A stretch of DNA of 64,000 nt from Dyadobacter luteus (GCF_003383615.1 NZ_QNUL01000032.1:1-64000), one strand, 5' to 3'; shown: positions 1 to 9,259, numbered from the stretch's first letter. The notes: a model not told the origin generated them from the letters alone. A program made the numbers and translations.

Positions 1-792
1 GCAAGTTCCATAATCAAAATAGTTAACCTTCCCACCGAAAAGATCAGCTACACAATATGGGTTCGTCGGACGCATACGGATGGTTTCAAACAGTATTTAT
101 TATCTAGCCAAGCTGAACAGGATTTTTCTAGACGAGAAACTTGGTTTGCGAACAATATTTTTTATCCCTATTTAAACGAGAAAAGAACACAAATTAAGTA
201 TGATGAAAATTTATACTACTTTGCTATTTCTTTATTATGGAGAGTTTTGATTGGCCAATTAGATCATCCAAGTATTCAAGATGAGCCATACCTAGAAAAA
301 TTAAAGGAAGTGGCTACTGACTGGAAATTATTTTTACGATGTGAAAGAAAAGTCCCAAAGTTTAATAAAGTGTATATTTTCCTAACAGACAGGGCATTAT
401 CGCATGATATAGCCTCAGATGATGTAGATTATTATCTAACTAGAATTATTGATGCAACAATTGTCACAAACTCGCCACCTTCGTTTGTATCTGTCTACGC
501 TAAATTTAACAAGTTTATATTTTGGGCCACAGTTCAAGGAGGAAATGCGACTGGCTTAGGTAGTTTAAAGATAAATCCTATGGGTGGCTCTATTAATTTA
601 CCTCAAAATTTTAGAGACCAATATATGAATAGTTTTTTCAGGAATAGGATTCTGCAATTGAGCCAATTTCCAGATATTTCAGAGAAACAAAAAAAGATAA
701 TAGAGGATGACTTTGAAAGAAACAAGGAATCGTTTCTACAATCTGACGCGGCAGATTCAATGAGAAACGATCTGCTATTATCCAGAAAGTAA
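1..792 (+). CDS. Hypothetical protein, 3' part of a gene cut by the window edge
   Basis: The reading frame is open from the first base to the TAA at 790-792, so about 263 C-terminal residues are visible and the true start lies outside the window. A TTG at 247 could be mistaken for a start, but the frame upstream of it codes just as well (residues such as YTIWVRRTHTDGFKQYLL). The protein is soluble-looking, rich in aromatic and charged residues, with no signal peptide or membrane segment in the visible part. The segment with FSRRETWFANNIFYPYL followed by YYFAISLLWRVL looks like a conserved folded core, but I do not recognise the family. The gene is clearly AT-richer than the signalling genes to its right, which suggests accessory origin. 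It converges with the kinase gene ending at 878. Confidence 0.7.
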   Translation, partial: ASSIIKIVNLPTEKISYTIWVRRTHTDGFKQYLLSSQAEQDFSRRETWFANNIFYPYLNEKRTQIKYDENLYYFAISLLWRVLIGQLDHPSIQDEPYLEKLKEVATDWKLFLRCERKVPKFNKVYIFLTDRALSHDIASDDVDYYLTRIIDATIVTNSPPSFVSVYAKFNKFIFWATVQGGNATGLGSLKINPMGGSINLPQNFRDQYMNSFFRNRILQLSQFPDISEKQKKIIEDDFERNKESFLQSDAADSMRNDLLLSRK

Positions 793-799
793 ACAAAGC

Positions 800-840
800 C
801 AAGGTGAGGTTACAAATCGCTAATTTTTAATCTCACCTTG
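800..840. terminator. Hairpin between convergent genes
   Basis: Arms CAAGGTGAGGTTA (800-812) and TAATCTCACCTTG (828-840) pair over 13 bp with one G-U pair and a 15-nt loop. It lies between two convergent genes, so it could stop transcription from either side. There is no strong T-tract on either strand. Confidence 0.5.
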
Positions 841-877
841 ACTCAAAAGAGAAAAATAGTCACTCAATTTCCCAAAG

Positions 878-2335
878 CTACTTCCCCGAAAAGCTAATCG
901 TAAAAGTAGTACCTACACCTATTTCAGATTTGACGTCAATGCGGCCATGGTGGGCGTGAATAATACTCATGGTCGTAGCCAGACCAATACCCATTCCGTT
1001 ATTTTTGCCAGTGAAATAAGGTTCGAAGATTTTGTCAATATTCTCTTCGCTGATACCTGATCCGTTATCGGCAAACAGCACCTGAAAAGTATCCCCTACA
1101 CTTCTTGAACTGATCTGCAATACACCCTTATCTTCTTCCATCGCCTCAATTGCATTCGTAATCAGGTTGAGAAACGCCATCTGGAGCGAAACTGCATTGA
1201 GAGGCAATACAAAATCTGCATCATTATACTGACTTACCACCTGAATCCTTTTCAGCTGAACCCGGTCATAAGCGGTGGTAATGGCATCATCAAGCACCTT
1301 ATTGACAGAGCTTTCAACCAGCTCTATTTCGGCAGAACTTGAAGGTTGGAGTAATTGTGTAATCAGGTCATTGATCCTCGTACAATTACGTTTGATAATC
1401 TGGGTATAAAATTTCTGATCTTCATCTACCAATTCCATTTCCAGTTGCTCTGCAGAAAGATTCACATTCGTAAGCGGATTACGTACTTCATGTGCAAGCA
1501 TGCGGACAAGCCTTCCTGTCACAGCCATTTTCTCTGAAAACAACCGCTCTCGTTCTGACTGCTTTCGTGCAGTCATATCATATATCCTCCCTTGCACATA
1601 TAGATTCCCATCATCCACTTCTACAGAGGCAGAGAAGAGACAATATCTTTTTTCGTTGTCCCTGGCCATCAGCCGCACCTCAAAATCGTGAATGGTCTGT
1701 TGTTCAATGGTATCCCATTGTTTTCGAAAATCCGGCTCTTCAATCAGATCTAGTATATTGAAACCGCGAAGTTCCTTCATTGTATAACCTGTTAGCTCAC
1801 AGGCAGAAGTATTAAAATCCAGTATATTTCCTTCCAGATCGCTGATGAAGAGAAAATCTTTGGACTCTTCAAAGACCCTTCTATAGCGACGCTCGCTGTG
1901 TTTCAGTGCTTTCAGAACGGATGTTCGTTCCAATGCGTAACGAATGCTGCGTTCCAGCTTTTCCGAATCCAGTTCACTTTTGATGAGATAATCGGCAGCT
2001 CCAAGTCTTAATGCTTCTACGGCAATTTTGGTATCTCCCTTGCCGGTAAGCAAAATCATCGGCTCCTCACATTCCATCCCACAAGCTTCCTCAATGAGGT
2101 CTATGCCCGTATTTTCACCCAGCAAATAATCAAACAAATACAAATCATATTTGTTTGATCTGATGTGTTCTAACGCATTTTTGTAAGTTGAACACCAAGT
2201 AATATTGAACTTCCAGTTAACAAGATCCTGAAAATAGGCTCTGGTCAGGAAATAATCGTCCTCATCATCATCTACCAATAAAACCGTAATCAGCTTGCTA
2301 TTCATTTCTATAATTGAAGGAGTAATCCTTTCCAT
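878..2335 (-). CDS. Hybrid receiver-PAS-histidine kinase, NtrB-like transmitter
   Basis: A cytoplasmic signalling protein of 485 residues. The N-terminal receiver (about 15-130) has the acidic cluster VDDDEDD, a phospho-acceptor Asp in LYLFDYLLG (D69) and the conserved Lys in DYLIK (K119). A PAS domain follows (about 148-260, with SDLEGNILDFNTSACELTGY), then HisKA with phospho-His in AHEVRNPLTN (H282) and an HATPase_c domain (LNLITNAIEAM, DNGSGI, GMGIGL). The AHEVRNPL motif and REC-PAS-kinase order fit NtrB-type kinases. It starts 6 bp after the stop of the preceding kinase, as last gene of the rpoN operon. A second Met at residue 11, just before the receiver, is an equally good start. It probably receives phosphate on its own receiver and relays to the NtrC-type regulator, an inference from gene order. 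Confidence 0.88.
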   Translation of the reverse strand: MERITPSIIEMNSKLITVLLVDDDEDDYFLTRAYFQDLVNWKFNITWCSTYKNALEHIRSNKYDLYLFDYLLGENTGIDLIEEACGMECEEPMILLTGKGDTKIAVEALRLGAADYLIKSELDSEKLERSIRYALERTSVLKALKHSERRYRRVFEESKDFLFISDLEGNILDFNTSACELTGYTMKELRGFNILDLIEEPDFRKQWDTIEQQTIHDFEVRLMARDNEKRYCLFSASVEVDDGNLYVQGRIYDMTARKQSERERLFSEKMAVTGRLVRMLAHEVRNPLTNVNLSAEQLEMELVDEDQKFYTQIIKRNCTRINDLITQLLQPSSSAEIELVESSVNKVLDDAITTAYDRVQLKRIQVVSQYNDADFVLPLNAVSLQMAFLNLITNAIEAMEEDKGVLQISSRSVGDTFQVLFADNGSGISEENIDKIFEPYFTGKNNGMGIGLATTMSIIHAHHGRIDVKSEIGVGTTFTISFSGK

Positions 2336-2341
2336 AAGCTA

Positions 2342-3814
2342 TTAATTCTGCCGCAGTGGCAACGTAACTTCAAAACTTGCACCTCCATCGGGTACTCCGG
2401 AGGCTTGTATGGATCCATGGTGAACCTCCGCTACTTTTTTACAAATGGAGAGACCAATTCCGGCTCCTTCATATTCTGAACGTCCTCTAAGTCTTTGAAA
2501 TAGTGTAAAAATCCGTTCGGCACTTTCCTTTTCAAAACCAATTCCATTATCCTCAAAAGTTAATCTGAGCATTTCTCTTCTTCCGGGTGAAGGATCAGTA
2601 TAGATGGTTCCGCTGATTGTGATACGGGGAATAATTCCCTGTTTCACGAATTTTAACGAATTGGAAATCAGGTTAACAAAAAGCTGAGAGATTTGGCTGG
2701 GAATAGCCTCAATAACGGGCAGCTCAGCATATTGAACCTGTGCTTGTTTTCCCTGAATAAGTAAATCCAGATCACCCAGCGCATTACGCAAAACCATATT
2801 CAGATCCGTCGGGATGTACTCGCGGGTAACGTTAGCAATTTTCGAAAATTCCAATAAATCCGTCACCATTCCCTGCATCCGACGGGTTGCGTTCAGTATT
2901 CTGTCCAGATACAAATGCTGTTCATCATCCATTTGAGAACTTGCCCTGAGAACCATTCTTTCTCCAAAAGAGGCGATTTTACGCAGTGGTTCCTGCAAGT
3001 CGTGCGATGCTACGTAGGCGAATTGTTCCAGATCCGAGTTAGATTTATTCAGTGCATCCACCTTTGTCTCCAGTTTTCCCTGAATATTCTTCAGGACGGA
3101 AACATCGAAAACAGTACCGATGGCAATAATACTTCCTGATTGCTTGCCGGGAACGTTAATTCCTTTCAGATAAAGACTTATTTCTTTACCGTGTGCATTG
3201 ATTACGCGAAATTCAAGTATGTAATTATCTACAAATGTGGGAATTGAGCTGATCTGGTTTTGAAACAATTCCCTGTCGTCAGGATGTATATGCCTGCTCC
3301 AAAAATTCATGTCGAGACTCTGCCCCTCCAGCTCATTCTCGTCGTAGCCCATCAAATGGTACATGCCATGGCTCCACTCTATAAGCGAGCTGGACGGATC
3401 CCAGATCCACCCGCCAAATTGCATTGTATCCTCCGCGTCTCTCCAAAGTCGGGTACCATATTCAGGCAAAAAACTTTCCTTTGGAGCCGACTTTTCTTCG
3501 ATGGTATATAAAACAAACCCTTCTGCAAGAACCGACCCGGAAACGGAACAGTATTTACCCGAATCAGTAAAGAAAATCCTGTCTTCCTTAAATCCGACCT
3601 GATGCGATCCTTGCGAAAAAACTGCAGAATGTAGTGAACCCATCGCCGGCGAAAGGCCGATAAAGCGTTCAGAGGCCTGGTTAGAAAACACACACACATG
3701 ATCTTTCTCAGACGGACCTGTCGACTCAGGCCTGCCGAAAACCATGTAGCCTGTGGAGGAATCAGCAAAAAGCTGATCCCAGGCAAAAGATGTTTTCTGA
3801 TTTTCCAAAACCAT
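2342..3814 (-). CDS. PAS-domain sensor histidine kinase
   Basis: A 490-residue kinase without membrane segments. It has a divergent PAS-like N-terminus (about 15-105), a clear PAS_3 domain (about 130-240, WSHGMYHLMGYDENELEG), a coiled linker, HisKA of the phytochrome-like type with H271 in ASHDLQEPLRK, and HATPase_c (NLISNSLKF, DNGIGF, GAGIGLSICKK). The SNSDLEQFAYVASHD segment is nearly identical to that of the membrane kinase at 7112-8539, so the two are paralogous in their transmitter. It sits 76 bp after the NtrC-type regulator and 6 bp before the hybrid kinase, within the rpoN operon. The signal sensed cannot be told from sequence. Confidence 0.87.
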   Translation of the reverse strand: MVLENQKTSFAWDQLFADSSTGYMVFGRPESTGPSEKDHVCVFSNQASERFIGLSPAMGSLHSAVFSQGSHQVGFKEDRIFFTDSGKYCSVSGSVLAEGFVLYTIEEKSAPKESFLPEYGTRLWRDAEDTMQFGGWIWDPSSSLIEWSHGMYHLMGYDENELEGQSLDMNFWSRHIHPDDRELFQNQISSIPTFVDNYILEFRVINAHGKEISLYLKGINVPGKQSGSIIAIGTVFDVSVLKNIQGKLETKVDALNKSNSDLEQFAYVASHDLQEPLRKIASFGERMVLRASSQMDDEQHLYLDRILNATRRMQGMVTDLLEFSKIANVTREYIPTDLNMVLRNALGDLDLLIQGKQAQVQYAELPVIEAIPSQISQLFVNLISNSLKFVKQGIIPRITISGTIYTDPSPGRREMLRLTFEDNGIGFEKESAERIFTLFQRLRGRSEYEGAGIGLSICKKVAEVHHGSIQASGVPDGGASFEVTLPLRQN

Positions 3815-3890
3815 TATAATAGATATCTCACTAATAATAAAGCGGAACCCACCTTACTATTTCTCAATTCACAGAAACGCCGTAATCTCC

Positions 3891-5363
3891 TTAAATATCA
3901 AACTGCTTCATTTTATTATAAAGCGTTTTTCTATCGATATTCAGTAAACGAGCCGCTTTGCTCTTATTAAAATTCACGTCTCTCAGCACCTGCATGATCA
4001 TGTCATATTCAGCTTCGTTTGCCACCGTTTTAAGGCTTGGCTTGCTATCGTCGGTTTCCACATCCGCTGCTACTCCAGCCGGAACCACGAAGGAAGAAGA
4101 GGAAGATACTGTGGGCTCATCGCCCATATCTTTCAACTTGCGGTAATTGACGATTTCAAATGGCAATGCCTTCTCTTCGATCAAGTCCCCGTCCGACAAA
4201 AGTGTTGAACGCTTGATCACATTTTTAAGCTCGCGAAGGTTTCCTGGCCAGGAGTAGTTAAGAAAATCGTCCACTACTTCGTCAGAAAACCCTTGTACAT
4301 TTTTACTCAGCTCAATGTTGGTAGACTGAAGGAATGTATTGGCAAAGAGCATCAGATCGTCTTTTCTATTGCGCAGTGCGGGAACTTCAATGGTAAATTC
4401 ATTGAAACGGTAATAAAGATCTTCACGGAACTTCCCATTTTTCGCAGCATCAAGAAGCCGTTCGTTACTTGCTACGATGATTCTTACATCCAGATCAATC
4501 TCTTTCGATCCGCCGATCCTCCGCATTTTTCTTTCCTGCACCACTCTTAGCAATGCAACCTGAATCTCATAAGAAAGATTGGATACTTCGTCCAGAAACA
4601 AAGTTCCGCCATTGGCCATTTCAAAGTGACCAATTTTGGTTTGTAGTGCTCCTGTAAATGATCCCTTTTCGTGCCCGAAAAGCTCACTACCCGCCAATTC
4701 TTTGGATATAGCTCCGCAGTCCATTGCTACAAATGGCATGTCTTTCCGTTTCGAACGATTATGAATTTCCTGTGCAATTGCTTCTTTCCCCGATCCGCTT
4801 TCACCATAAATAATCACACTGAAATTGGTTGGTGCGACAAGATCCACCTGTTTGAAAAGGTTGTCAGAAACTTCACTGTTACCCAATACGTATCCTGACT
4901 TGGATTTGGAATATCCTCTGCGTGCAGGCTTAGTATTACCTGCAGGCGCATCCGGGGCAGATTCTACAACCACATATTCCTGCTGTTCATTCTTCGCATT
5001 TTCAGCATCAGCGATCGCTTTCTTTACTGTTACCAGAATCTCATCCGGGAAAAGTGGCTTTGTAATATAATCGTAAGCACCCAGCTTCATTACATTCACC
5101 GCTACTTTTATATCAGAATACCCCGTAATGATCAGAACAGGAACATGAGGTCGTTTGGACTTGATAGCCGTAAGCAGGTCGGTTCCGGTTATATCTCCCA
5201 GTCTGAAATCCGTCATGACCAGATCCGGAGAAACCGACTCTATCAAAGCCAGACCATCCTTACCATTTTGGGCCGTTTCAACTATAAAATCATTTTTAGA
5301 CAAAAACCTCTTCAAAAGGAAGCAAATATCCGCCTCATCGTCAACAACAACAATTTTTTTCAT
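3891..5363 (-). CDS. NtrC-family sigma-54-dependent response regulator
   Basis: A 490-residue activator with three domains: receiver (1-120; phospho-acceptor D52 in VMTDFRLGD), sigma-54 AAA+ ATPase (about 157-395) and a C-terminal Fis-type helix-turn-helix (about 450-490, NKSKAARLLNIDRKTLYNKM). Walker A is GESGSGKE (187-194) and Walker B is GGTLFLDEV (252-260). The sigma-54 contact loop reads GSFTGA (234-239) instead of the usual GAFTGA; Ser at that position is a known natural variant. The gene lies 26 bp downstream of rpoN and upstream of two kinases. It should hydrolyse ATP to open sigma-54 promoters after phosphorylation. Targets are not visible here. Confidence 0.93.
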   Translation of the reverse strand: MKKIVVVDDEADICFLLKRFLSKNDFIVETAQNGKDGLALIESVSPDLVMTDFRLGDITGTDLLTAIKSKRPHVPVLIITGYSDIKVAVNVMKLGAYDYITKPLFPDEILVTVKKAIADAENAKNEQQEYVVVESAPDAPAGNTKPARRGYSKSKSGYVLGNSEVSDNLFKQVDLVAPTNFSVIIYGESGSGKEAIAQEIHNRSKRKDMPFVAMDCGAISKELAGSELFGHEKGSFTGALQTKIGHFEMANGGTLFLDEVSNLSYEIQVALLRVVQERKMRRIGGSKEIDLDVRIIVASNERLLDAAKNGKFREDLYYRFNEFTIEVPALRNRKDDLMLFANTFLQSTNIELSKNVQGFSDEVVDDFLNYSWPGNLRELKNVIKRSTLLSDGDLIEEKALPFEIVNYRKLKDMGDEPTVSSSSSFVVPAGVAADVETDDSKPSLKTVANEAEYDMIMQVLRDVNFNKSKAARLLNIDRKTLYNKMKQFDI

Positions 5364-5389
5364 GCCAGGTGTAAGGGCTTTGATTATAA

Positions 5390-6838
5390 TTATATGGTTA
5401 CTCTTAATCTTGCTGTCGGAATATTCAATTGCTCGCGGTATTTGGCCACAGTACGGCGGGCCACCGAGTAACCTTTCTCCGACAATAAATCAGTGATTTG
5501 CTGATCGTTATATGGATGTCTTTTATCTTCAGCTTCGGTAATTTCACGGATTGCCTCCTGGATTTCGCGGTTGGAAACCTCAGTACCGTCTTCATTGGTT
5601 ACCCCTTCAGTAAACAAATCCTTCAGCAATACAATACCGAACGGAGTTTGTACATACTTGTTGGTAGTAACCCTTGAAACCGTGGAAATATCCATGAAAA
5701 TGATTTCAGCTACATCTTTGAGAATCATAGGTCTCAGTTTCTTGATATCCCCTGTCTGGAAATAGTCATACTGAAGTTTCACGATGGCTCTCAAAGTGTT
5801 CAACATTGTATTTTCTCTCTGCTTAATGGCATCTATAAACCATTTAGCCGAGTTCATTTTATTCTTTAGAAACTGATTGGTCGCCTTATCGTTCTTTTGC
5901 TCCGCCATTTGAGTAAACAGCTTATTCAGTTTAAGCGCCGGACTATTCCCCCACGTAAGCTGAACTTCAATCTCACCATCCTCTGTATACCTCAGCATAA
6001 AGTCAGGCTTGATGCTCTCATTTACAAGCGCATCGTTACGAAGTCCGGAAGCAGGTTTAGGATTAAGGGTAGTAATGAGCTGAATGGCTTTTTTCAGAGA
6101 CTCCTCGTCTATTCCCAACACCCGCATGATCTTATCATAGTTACGGGAACCAAGCTCATCAAACGTGTCAGTAACGATCCGGCAGGCAATTTTCCAGGTG
6201 CTATCCTGATTGTCAAGTCTTCCGAGTTGTATCTGCAGGCATTCTTTCAGATCACGTGCTGCAATACCCGGAGGATCAAGTTGTTGAATAATTCTCAGGA
6301 TTTGCGCTACCTCTTCGCCGTCTATAAACATGCTATTGGCGAAAGAGATATCATCTGCGATTACATCACTTTCACGTCTCAAAAAGCCATCTTCATCAAG
6401 GGAATCAAGTACAAAATCTGCTATGAGTTGCTGACGTTCGTCCAGTCGTAAAAAGTGAACTTGTTGTTTCAGATCATCACGAAAACCAATTGACTCAACC
6501 ATAGGTCGGGTGTACAATTCGTTATCGGGAGACTGGTTATTTGCATAGGTTTTATAGTCAGGAATGTCATCATCCCGGAACTCATCCCAGTCATAATAAT
6601 CCTGAACTCCACCCGAATCATCATCACCACCACCTACATCATCCGAATCCGAAAACTCATCAGTCGTTTCCTCTGCGGTGCTTTCCTCTTTGCCTTCTTC
6701 CAGAACAGGGTTCTCTTCCAACTCCTCTTTTATTCTTTGCTCCAGCTCCATAGTAGTCAAATGCAATAAATTAAGCATTTGAATCTGCAATGGTGAATAT
6801 TTCAGTGTCTGTCGTTGCGTCTGCGTTTGTCTTTGCAT
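5390..6838 (-). CDS. rpoN: RNA polymerase sigma-54 factor
   Basis: Sigma-54 recognises -24/-12 promoters and needs an AAA+ activator. The protein has the Gln- and Leu-rich activator-interacting region I (LKYSPLQIQMLNLL), a long acidic region II (Asp/Glu-rich, residues about 50-95), the core-binding domain, and the C-terminal RpoN box ARRTVAKYREQLNIP that reads the -24 element. I chose the ATG at 6836-6838 (MQRQTQTQRQ) because region I normally begins there. An in-frame ATG at 6898 would add 20 residues without family support. It is first in an apparent operon with its own activator and two kinases. Confidence 0.94.
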   Translation of the reverse strand: MQRQTQTQRQTLKYSPLQIQMLNLLHLTTMELEQRIKEELEENPVLEEGKEESTAEETTDEFSDSDDVGGGDDDSGGVQDYYDWDEFRDDDIPDYKTYANNQSPDNELYTRPMVESIGFRDDLKQQVHFLRLDERQQLIADFVLDSLDEDGFLRRESDVIADDISFANSMFIDGEEVAQILRIIQQLDPPGIAARDLKECLQIQLGRLDNQDSTWKIACRIVTDTFDELGSRNYDKIMRVLGIDEESLKKAIQLITTLNPKPASGLRNDALVNESIKPDFMLRYTEDGEIEVQLTWGNSPALKLNKLFTQMAEQKNDKATNQFLKNKMNSAKWFIDAIKQRENTMLNTLRAIVKLQYDYFQTGDIKKLRPMILKDVAEIIFMDISTVSRVTTNKYVQTPFGIVLLKDLFTEGVTNEDGTEVSNREIQEAIREITEAEDKRHPYNDQQITDLLSEKGYSVARRTVAKYREQLNIPTARLRVTI

Positions 6839-6905
6839 ATTGCAGTCAAGGGTAAAATTTAAATTCTCTCGATCAGATCCTATCGAATCTGAAAGCATGT
6901 ATCTT

Positions 6906-6913
6906 TAAAGGTA
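6906..6913 (-). promoter_or_regulatory. Possible -7 box upstream of rpoN
   Basis: On the minus strand the octamer reads TACCTTTA, seven of eight matches to the Bacteroidota TAnnTTTG box. If used, transcription would start close to 6898, leaving a leader of about 60 nt before the preferred ATG at 6838, which supports that start. No convincing -33 TTTG is seen. Confidence 0.25.
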
Positions 6914-7111
6914 ACTGTCACCTTCTGCTTAAGCTAACCGTTAAACAGAACGCCGTTATATCATTTAAATTTACTACTCTTTATTTTATCAATATTATAG
7001 CAAACGACTTTTTTGTCTGACATTGCGTACATATTTCCACACTCTGAGTATAAAAATTCAGGATATCATAGCTCTGCTGATCAAACGAAAAACCACTGAA
7101 TCTGACCTTTA

Positions 7112-8539
7112 ATGCGCCTGTTAAGATCTATCACAGAACAAAAGCTTTCCTGGTTTATCAGATCCCTGCTTGGTATATCCTTACTGTTAATAGTTGGATT
7201 GTCATACAGTTATCATAAGATCAACAAACAACTCATCTATTTCTCTGAAAAAGTAAATCACACACAGAGGGTTATTTCAGCAGTAAAAGAAACCTCATCA
7301 GGTCTCTATGAAATTACTTTCCTCACCAATAGTTTTTTATTTCTCAGAGACACGACATATATAAACAAATCCCTTGCCGCGCTTTCTGAATTTACCAGAA
7401 TCACCAGCAATCTTGATACTTTGGTGTCTGACAATACAGTGCAAAAACAGAGAATTCACATACTACACAAGAGTGTAGACGTTTTCAGGGAACAGTCCAT
7501 GGTTCTTCTCAACGCGGGAGAAGTATCCAATCAGTCCGATTCATTTTATATTACCTACAAACAGCTTGGAGTTGAAGCTACGTATATCCGTAAGCTTCTG
7601 TCGGATATGACGGATACTGAAAATATGTTATTACAAAACCGCTTACAAAGCAAAGAGAATTACAGCAAGCAGATTTTACGTTACAATTGGCTAATCATGC
7701 TGGTTGCTGTTATATTTCTTTCTTCTGCATTCCTGTTACTCGACCGGGAGTTGGGCCGGAATAAATTATACAGAATTGAGCTGGAAAATAAAATCGAAGC
7801 TCTTGCCAGGTCTAACAGCGAATTGGAGCAATTCGCCTATGTGGCATCGCATGATATGCAGGAGCCGCTGAGAAAGATACGCTCCTTTGCAGATCGTATC
7901 CGAATTAAATTCGGCGCTGAGCTTCCCGACGAAGTCAACATGATGCTAGGTAAAATTGATAGCTCCTCCCGCCGGTTGCAAAGTTTGATCCATGATTTGC
8001 TGTCTTTCTCAAGAACTGTTAATTCAGGTTCGGAAGCCATACGCCTTAACCTGTCCGTTCCTCTCGGTGAAGCCCGGAGCAACCTCTCTGAAATCATACG
8101 GGAGCGAAATGTAACAATTCACTGCGATACATTGCCAGATCTGGAGATGCATCCTGGCCAGATCACCCAACTTTTTCAGAATCTTCTTTCCAATGCGATC
8201 AAGTATCAGAAACCTGACCGAAAACCGGTCATCAGCATACATCATGAACTCGTCACAGGAGAAATTATTCCCGAAATTAAACCCGCCTATCAGGAACTAC
8301 ACTTTCATAAAATTCGGGTAATTGATAACGGCATCGGATTCAAAGAAGAATTTTCTAAAAAAATATTCGTCATTTTTCAGCGTCTCCACGACAGAAACCA
8401 TTTTGAAGGCACCGGAATCGGCCTCGCCATTTGTAAGCGCGTTGTTTCCAACCATAATGGTTATATTTTTGCGGAGAGTGCGGAAGGAGAAGGAGCTTGC
8501 TTTACGGTCTACCTACCCGCAGATTCCTCACTTTCCTAA
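7112..8539 (+). CDS. Membrane sensor histidine kinase with extracytoplasmic helical sensor
   Basis: A 475-residue kinase. Two membrane helices (about 15-34 and 193-211) bracket a roughly 155-residue periplasmic domain predicted to be helical, resembling CHASE3 or four-helix-bundle sensors. HisKA follows with H247 in VASHDMQEPLRKI, then HATPase_c (NLLSNAIKYQ, DNGIGF, GTGIGLAICKR). The transmitter is close to that of the cytoplasmic kinase at 2342-3814. It is divergent from rpoN and lies 11 bp upstream of a single-domain receiver, forming a two-gene operon. Partner specificity for that receiver is inferred from spacing. Confidence 0.88.
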   Translation: MRLLRSITEQKLSWFIRSLLGISLLLIVGLSYSYHKINKQLIYFSEKVNHTQRVISAVKETSSGLYEITFLTNSFLFLRDTTYINKSLAALSEFTRITSNLDTLVSDNTVQKQRIHILHKSVDVFREQSMVLLNAGEVSNQSDSFYITYKQLGVEATYIRKLLSDMTDTENMLLQNRLQSKENYSKQILRYNWLIMLVAVIFLSSAFLLLDRELGRNKLYRIELENKIEALARSNSELEQFAYVASHDMQEPLRKIRSFADRIRIKFGAELPDEVNMMLGKIDSSSRRLQSLIHDLLSFSRTVNSGSEAIRLNLSVPLGEARSNLSEIIRERNVTIHCDTLPDLEMHPGQITQLFQNLLSNAIKYQKPDRKPVISIHHELVTGEIIPEIKPAYQELHFHKIRVIDNGIGFKEEFSKKIFVIFQRLHDRNHFEGTGIGLAICKRVVSNHNGYIFAESAEGEGACFTVYLPADSSLS

Positions 8540-8550
8540 ATCAGAAAACT

Positions 8551-8964
8551 ATGAGCACCCGGCAAATCCTGATGGCAGACGATGATGCAGACGATCGTTT
8601 TCTTGTCCAGGCTGCATTTGAAGACAATGAAATTCCTAATCAGATTATTTTCCTGGAGGATGGAGAACAGCTAATAGATTATCTGGGCAGTAACGTCCAG
8701 GGGAGCAGCCCTCTCATTCTGCTCGATCTGAATATGCCCAGAAGAGACGGCAGAGAAGTTTTGAAAGCAGTACGGAGCAATAAGTCGTGGAATGCGATTC
8801 CTATTATTATTTTCAGTACATCCAATGCTCCCGATGACATCAACTCTGCTTATGAACTCGGAGCTAACTGTTATATCATAAAACCCTCCAGTTATGAGGG
8901 GTTGAGAGAAGCAGTTCTTAACATCCAGAAGTTTTGGTTAAATACCGCTACACTTCCGGCTTAA
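8551..8964 (+). CDS. Single-domain response regulator (CheY/Rcp1-like)
   Basis: A stand-alone receiver of 137 residues with the acidic cluster ADDDADD, phospho-acceptor D59 in LILLDLNMPRRDG and the conserved Lys in CYIIKPSS. It has no output domain, so it probably acts by protein contact or phosphotransfer. The ATG at 8551 was chosen because the receiver fold begins there (MSTRQILMADDD); extensions further 5' would run into the kinase gene. It is 11 bp after the kinase stop. The LDLNMPRRDGREVL segment is typical of phytochrome-associated Rcp1-type receivers. Its 3' end overlaps the convergent gene by 17 bp. Confidence 0.9.
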   Translation: MSTRQILMADDDADDRFLVQAAFEDNEIPNQIIFLEDGEQLIDYLGSNVQGSSPLILLDLNMPRRDGREVLKAVRSNKSWNAIPIIIFSTSNAPDDINSAYELGANCYIIKPSSYEGLREAVLNIQKFWLNTATLPA

Positions 8965-9259
8965 CAAGCTCTTTTTCATCCGTCACTCTTTTTATCCATT
9001 TAAGTCCGGCAATCAGAGCATCGCGTCCTGCATCTACTCCGTGTTTCATAATTACTTTTTCAACTATTACAGGAGCAACAATATTAAGAGGCGGGGGCAA
9101 CCTTTTTAACGCAGTTTTAGCCAGTATTGCCCCCACTCCAAGTTCTAATCCCTTACCGGCAATGCCGTCAGGACCAGATGCCATCAGTTCTTTCACATAC
9201 TTACCGGCACTGTTAAATGGCCCGGTAACAAAATCCATGCTAACAGGTTTCTTTTTCAT
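8948..9259 (-). CDS. Hypothetical protein, small, Ala/Gly-rich with basic C-terminal half
   Basis: A 103-residue protein of unknown function. The middle (about 35-75) is hydrophobic and glycine-rich (GIAGKGLELGVGAILAK, then a PPPLNIVAPVIVEKVI stretch) and may associate with the membrane, but there is no classical signal peptide. It lies directly downstream of the YtxH-domain gene on the same strand, 49 bp apart, so they are probably co-transcribed. Small membrane-associated proteins of this sort often accompany YtxH proteins in stress loci, an inference. The last 17 bp overlap the end of the convergent receiver gene. Confidence 0.65.
   Translation of the reverse strand: MKKKPVSMDFVTGPFNSAGKYVKELMASGPDGIAGKGLELGVGAILAKTALKRLPPPLNIVAPVIVEKVIMKHGVDAGRDALIAGLKWIKRVTDEKELVKPEV

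Noticed and set aside
878..7111. Sigma-54 -24/-12 promoter within the signalling block
   Set aside because: No sequence with GG-N10-GC in a good TGGCAC/TTGC context was found by eye near the operon start; not an exhaustive scan.
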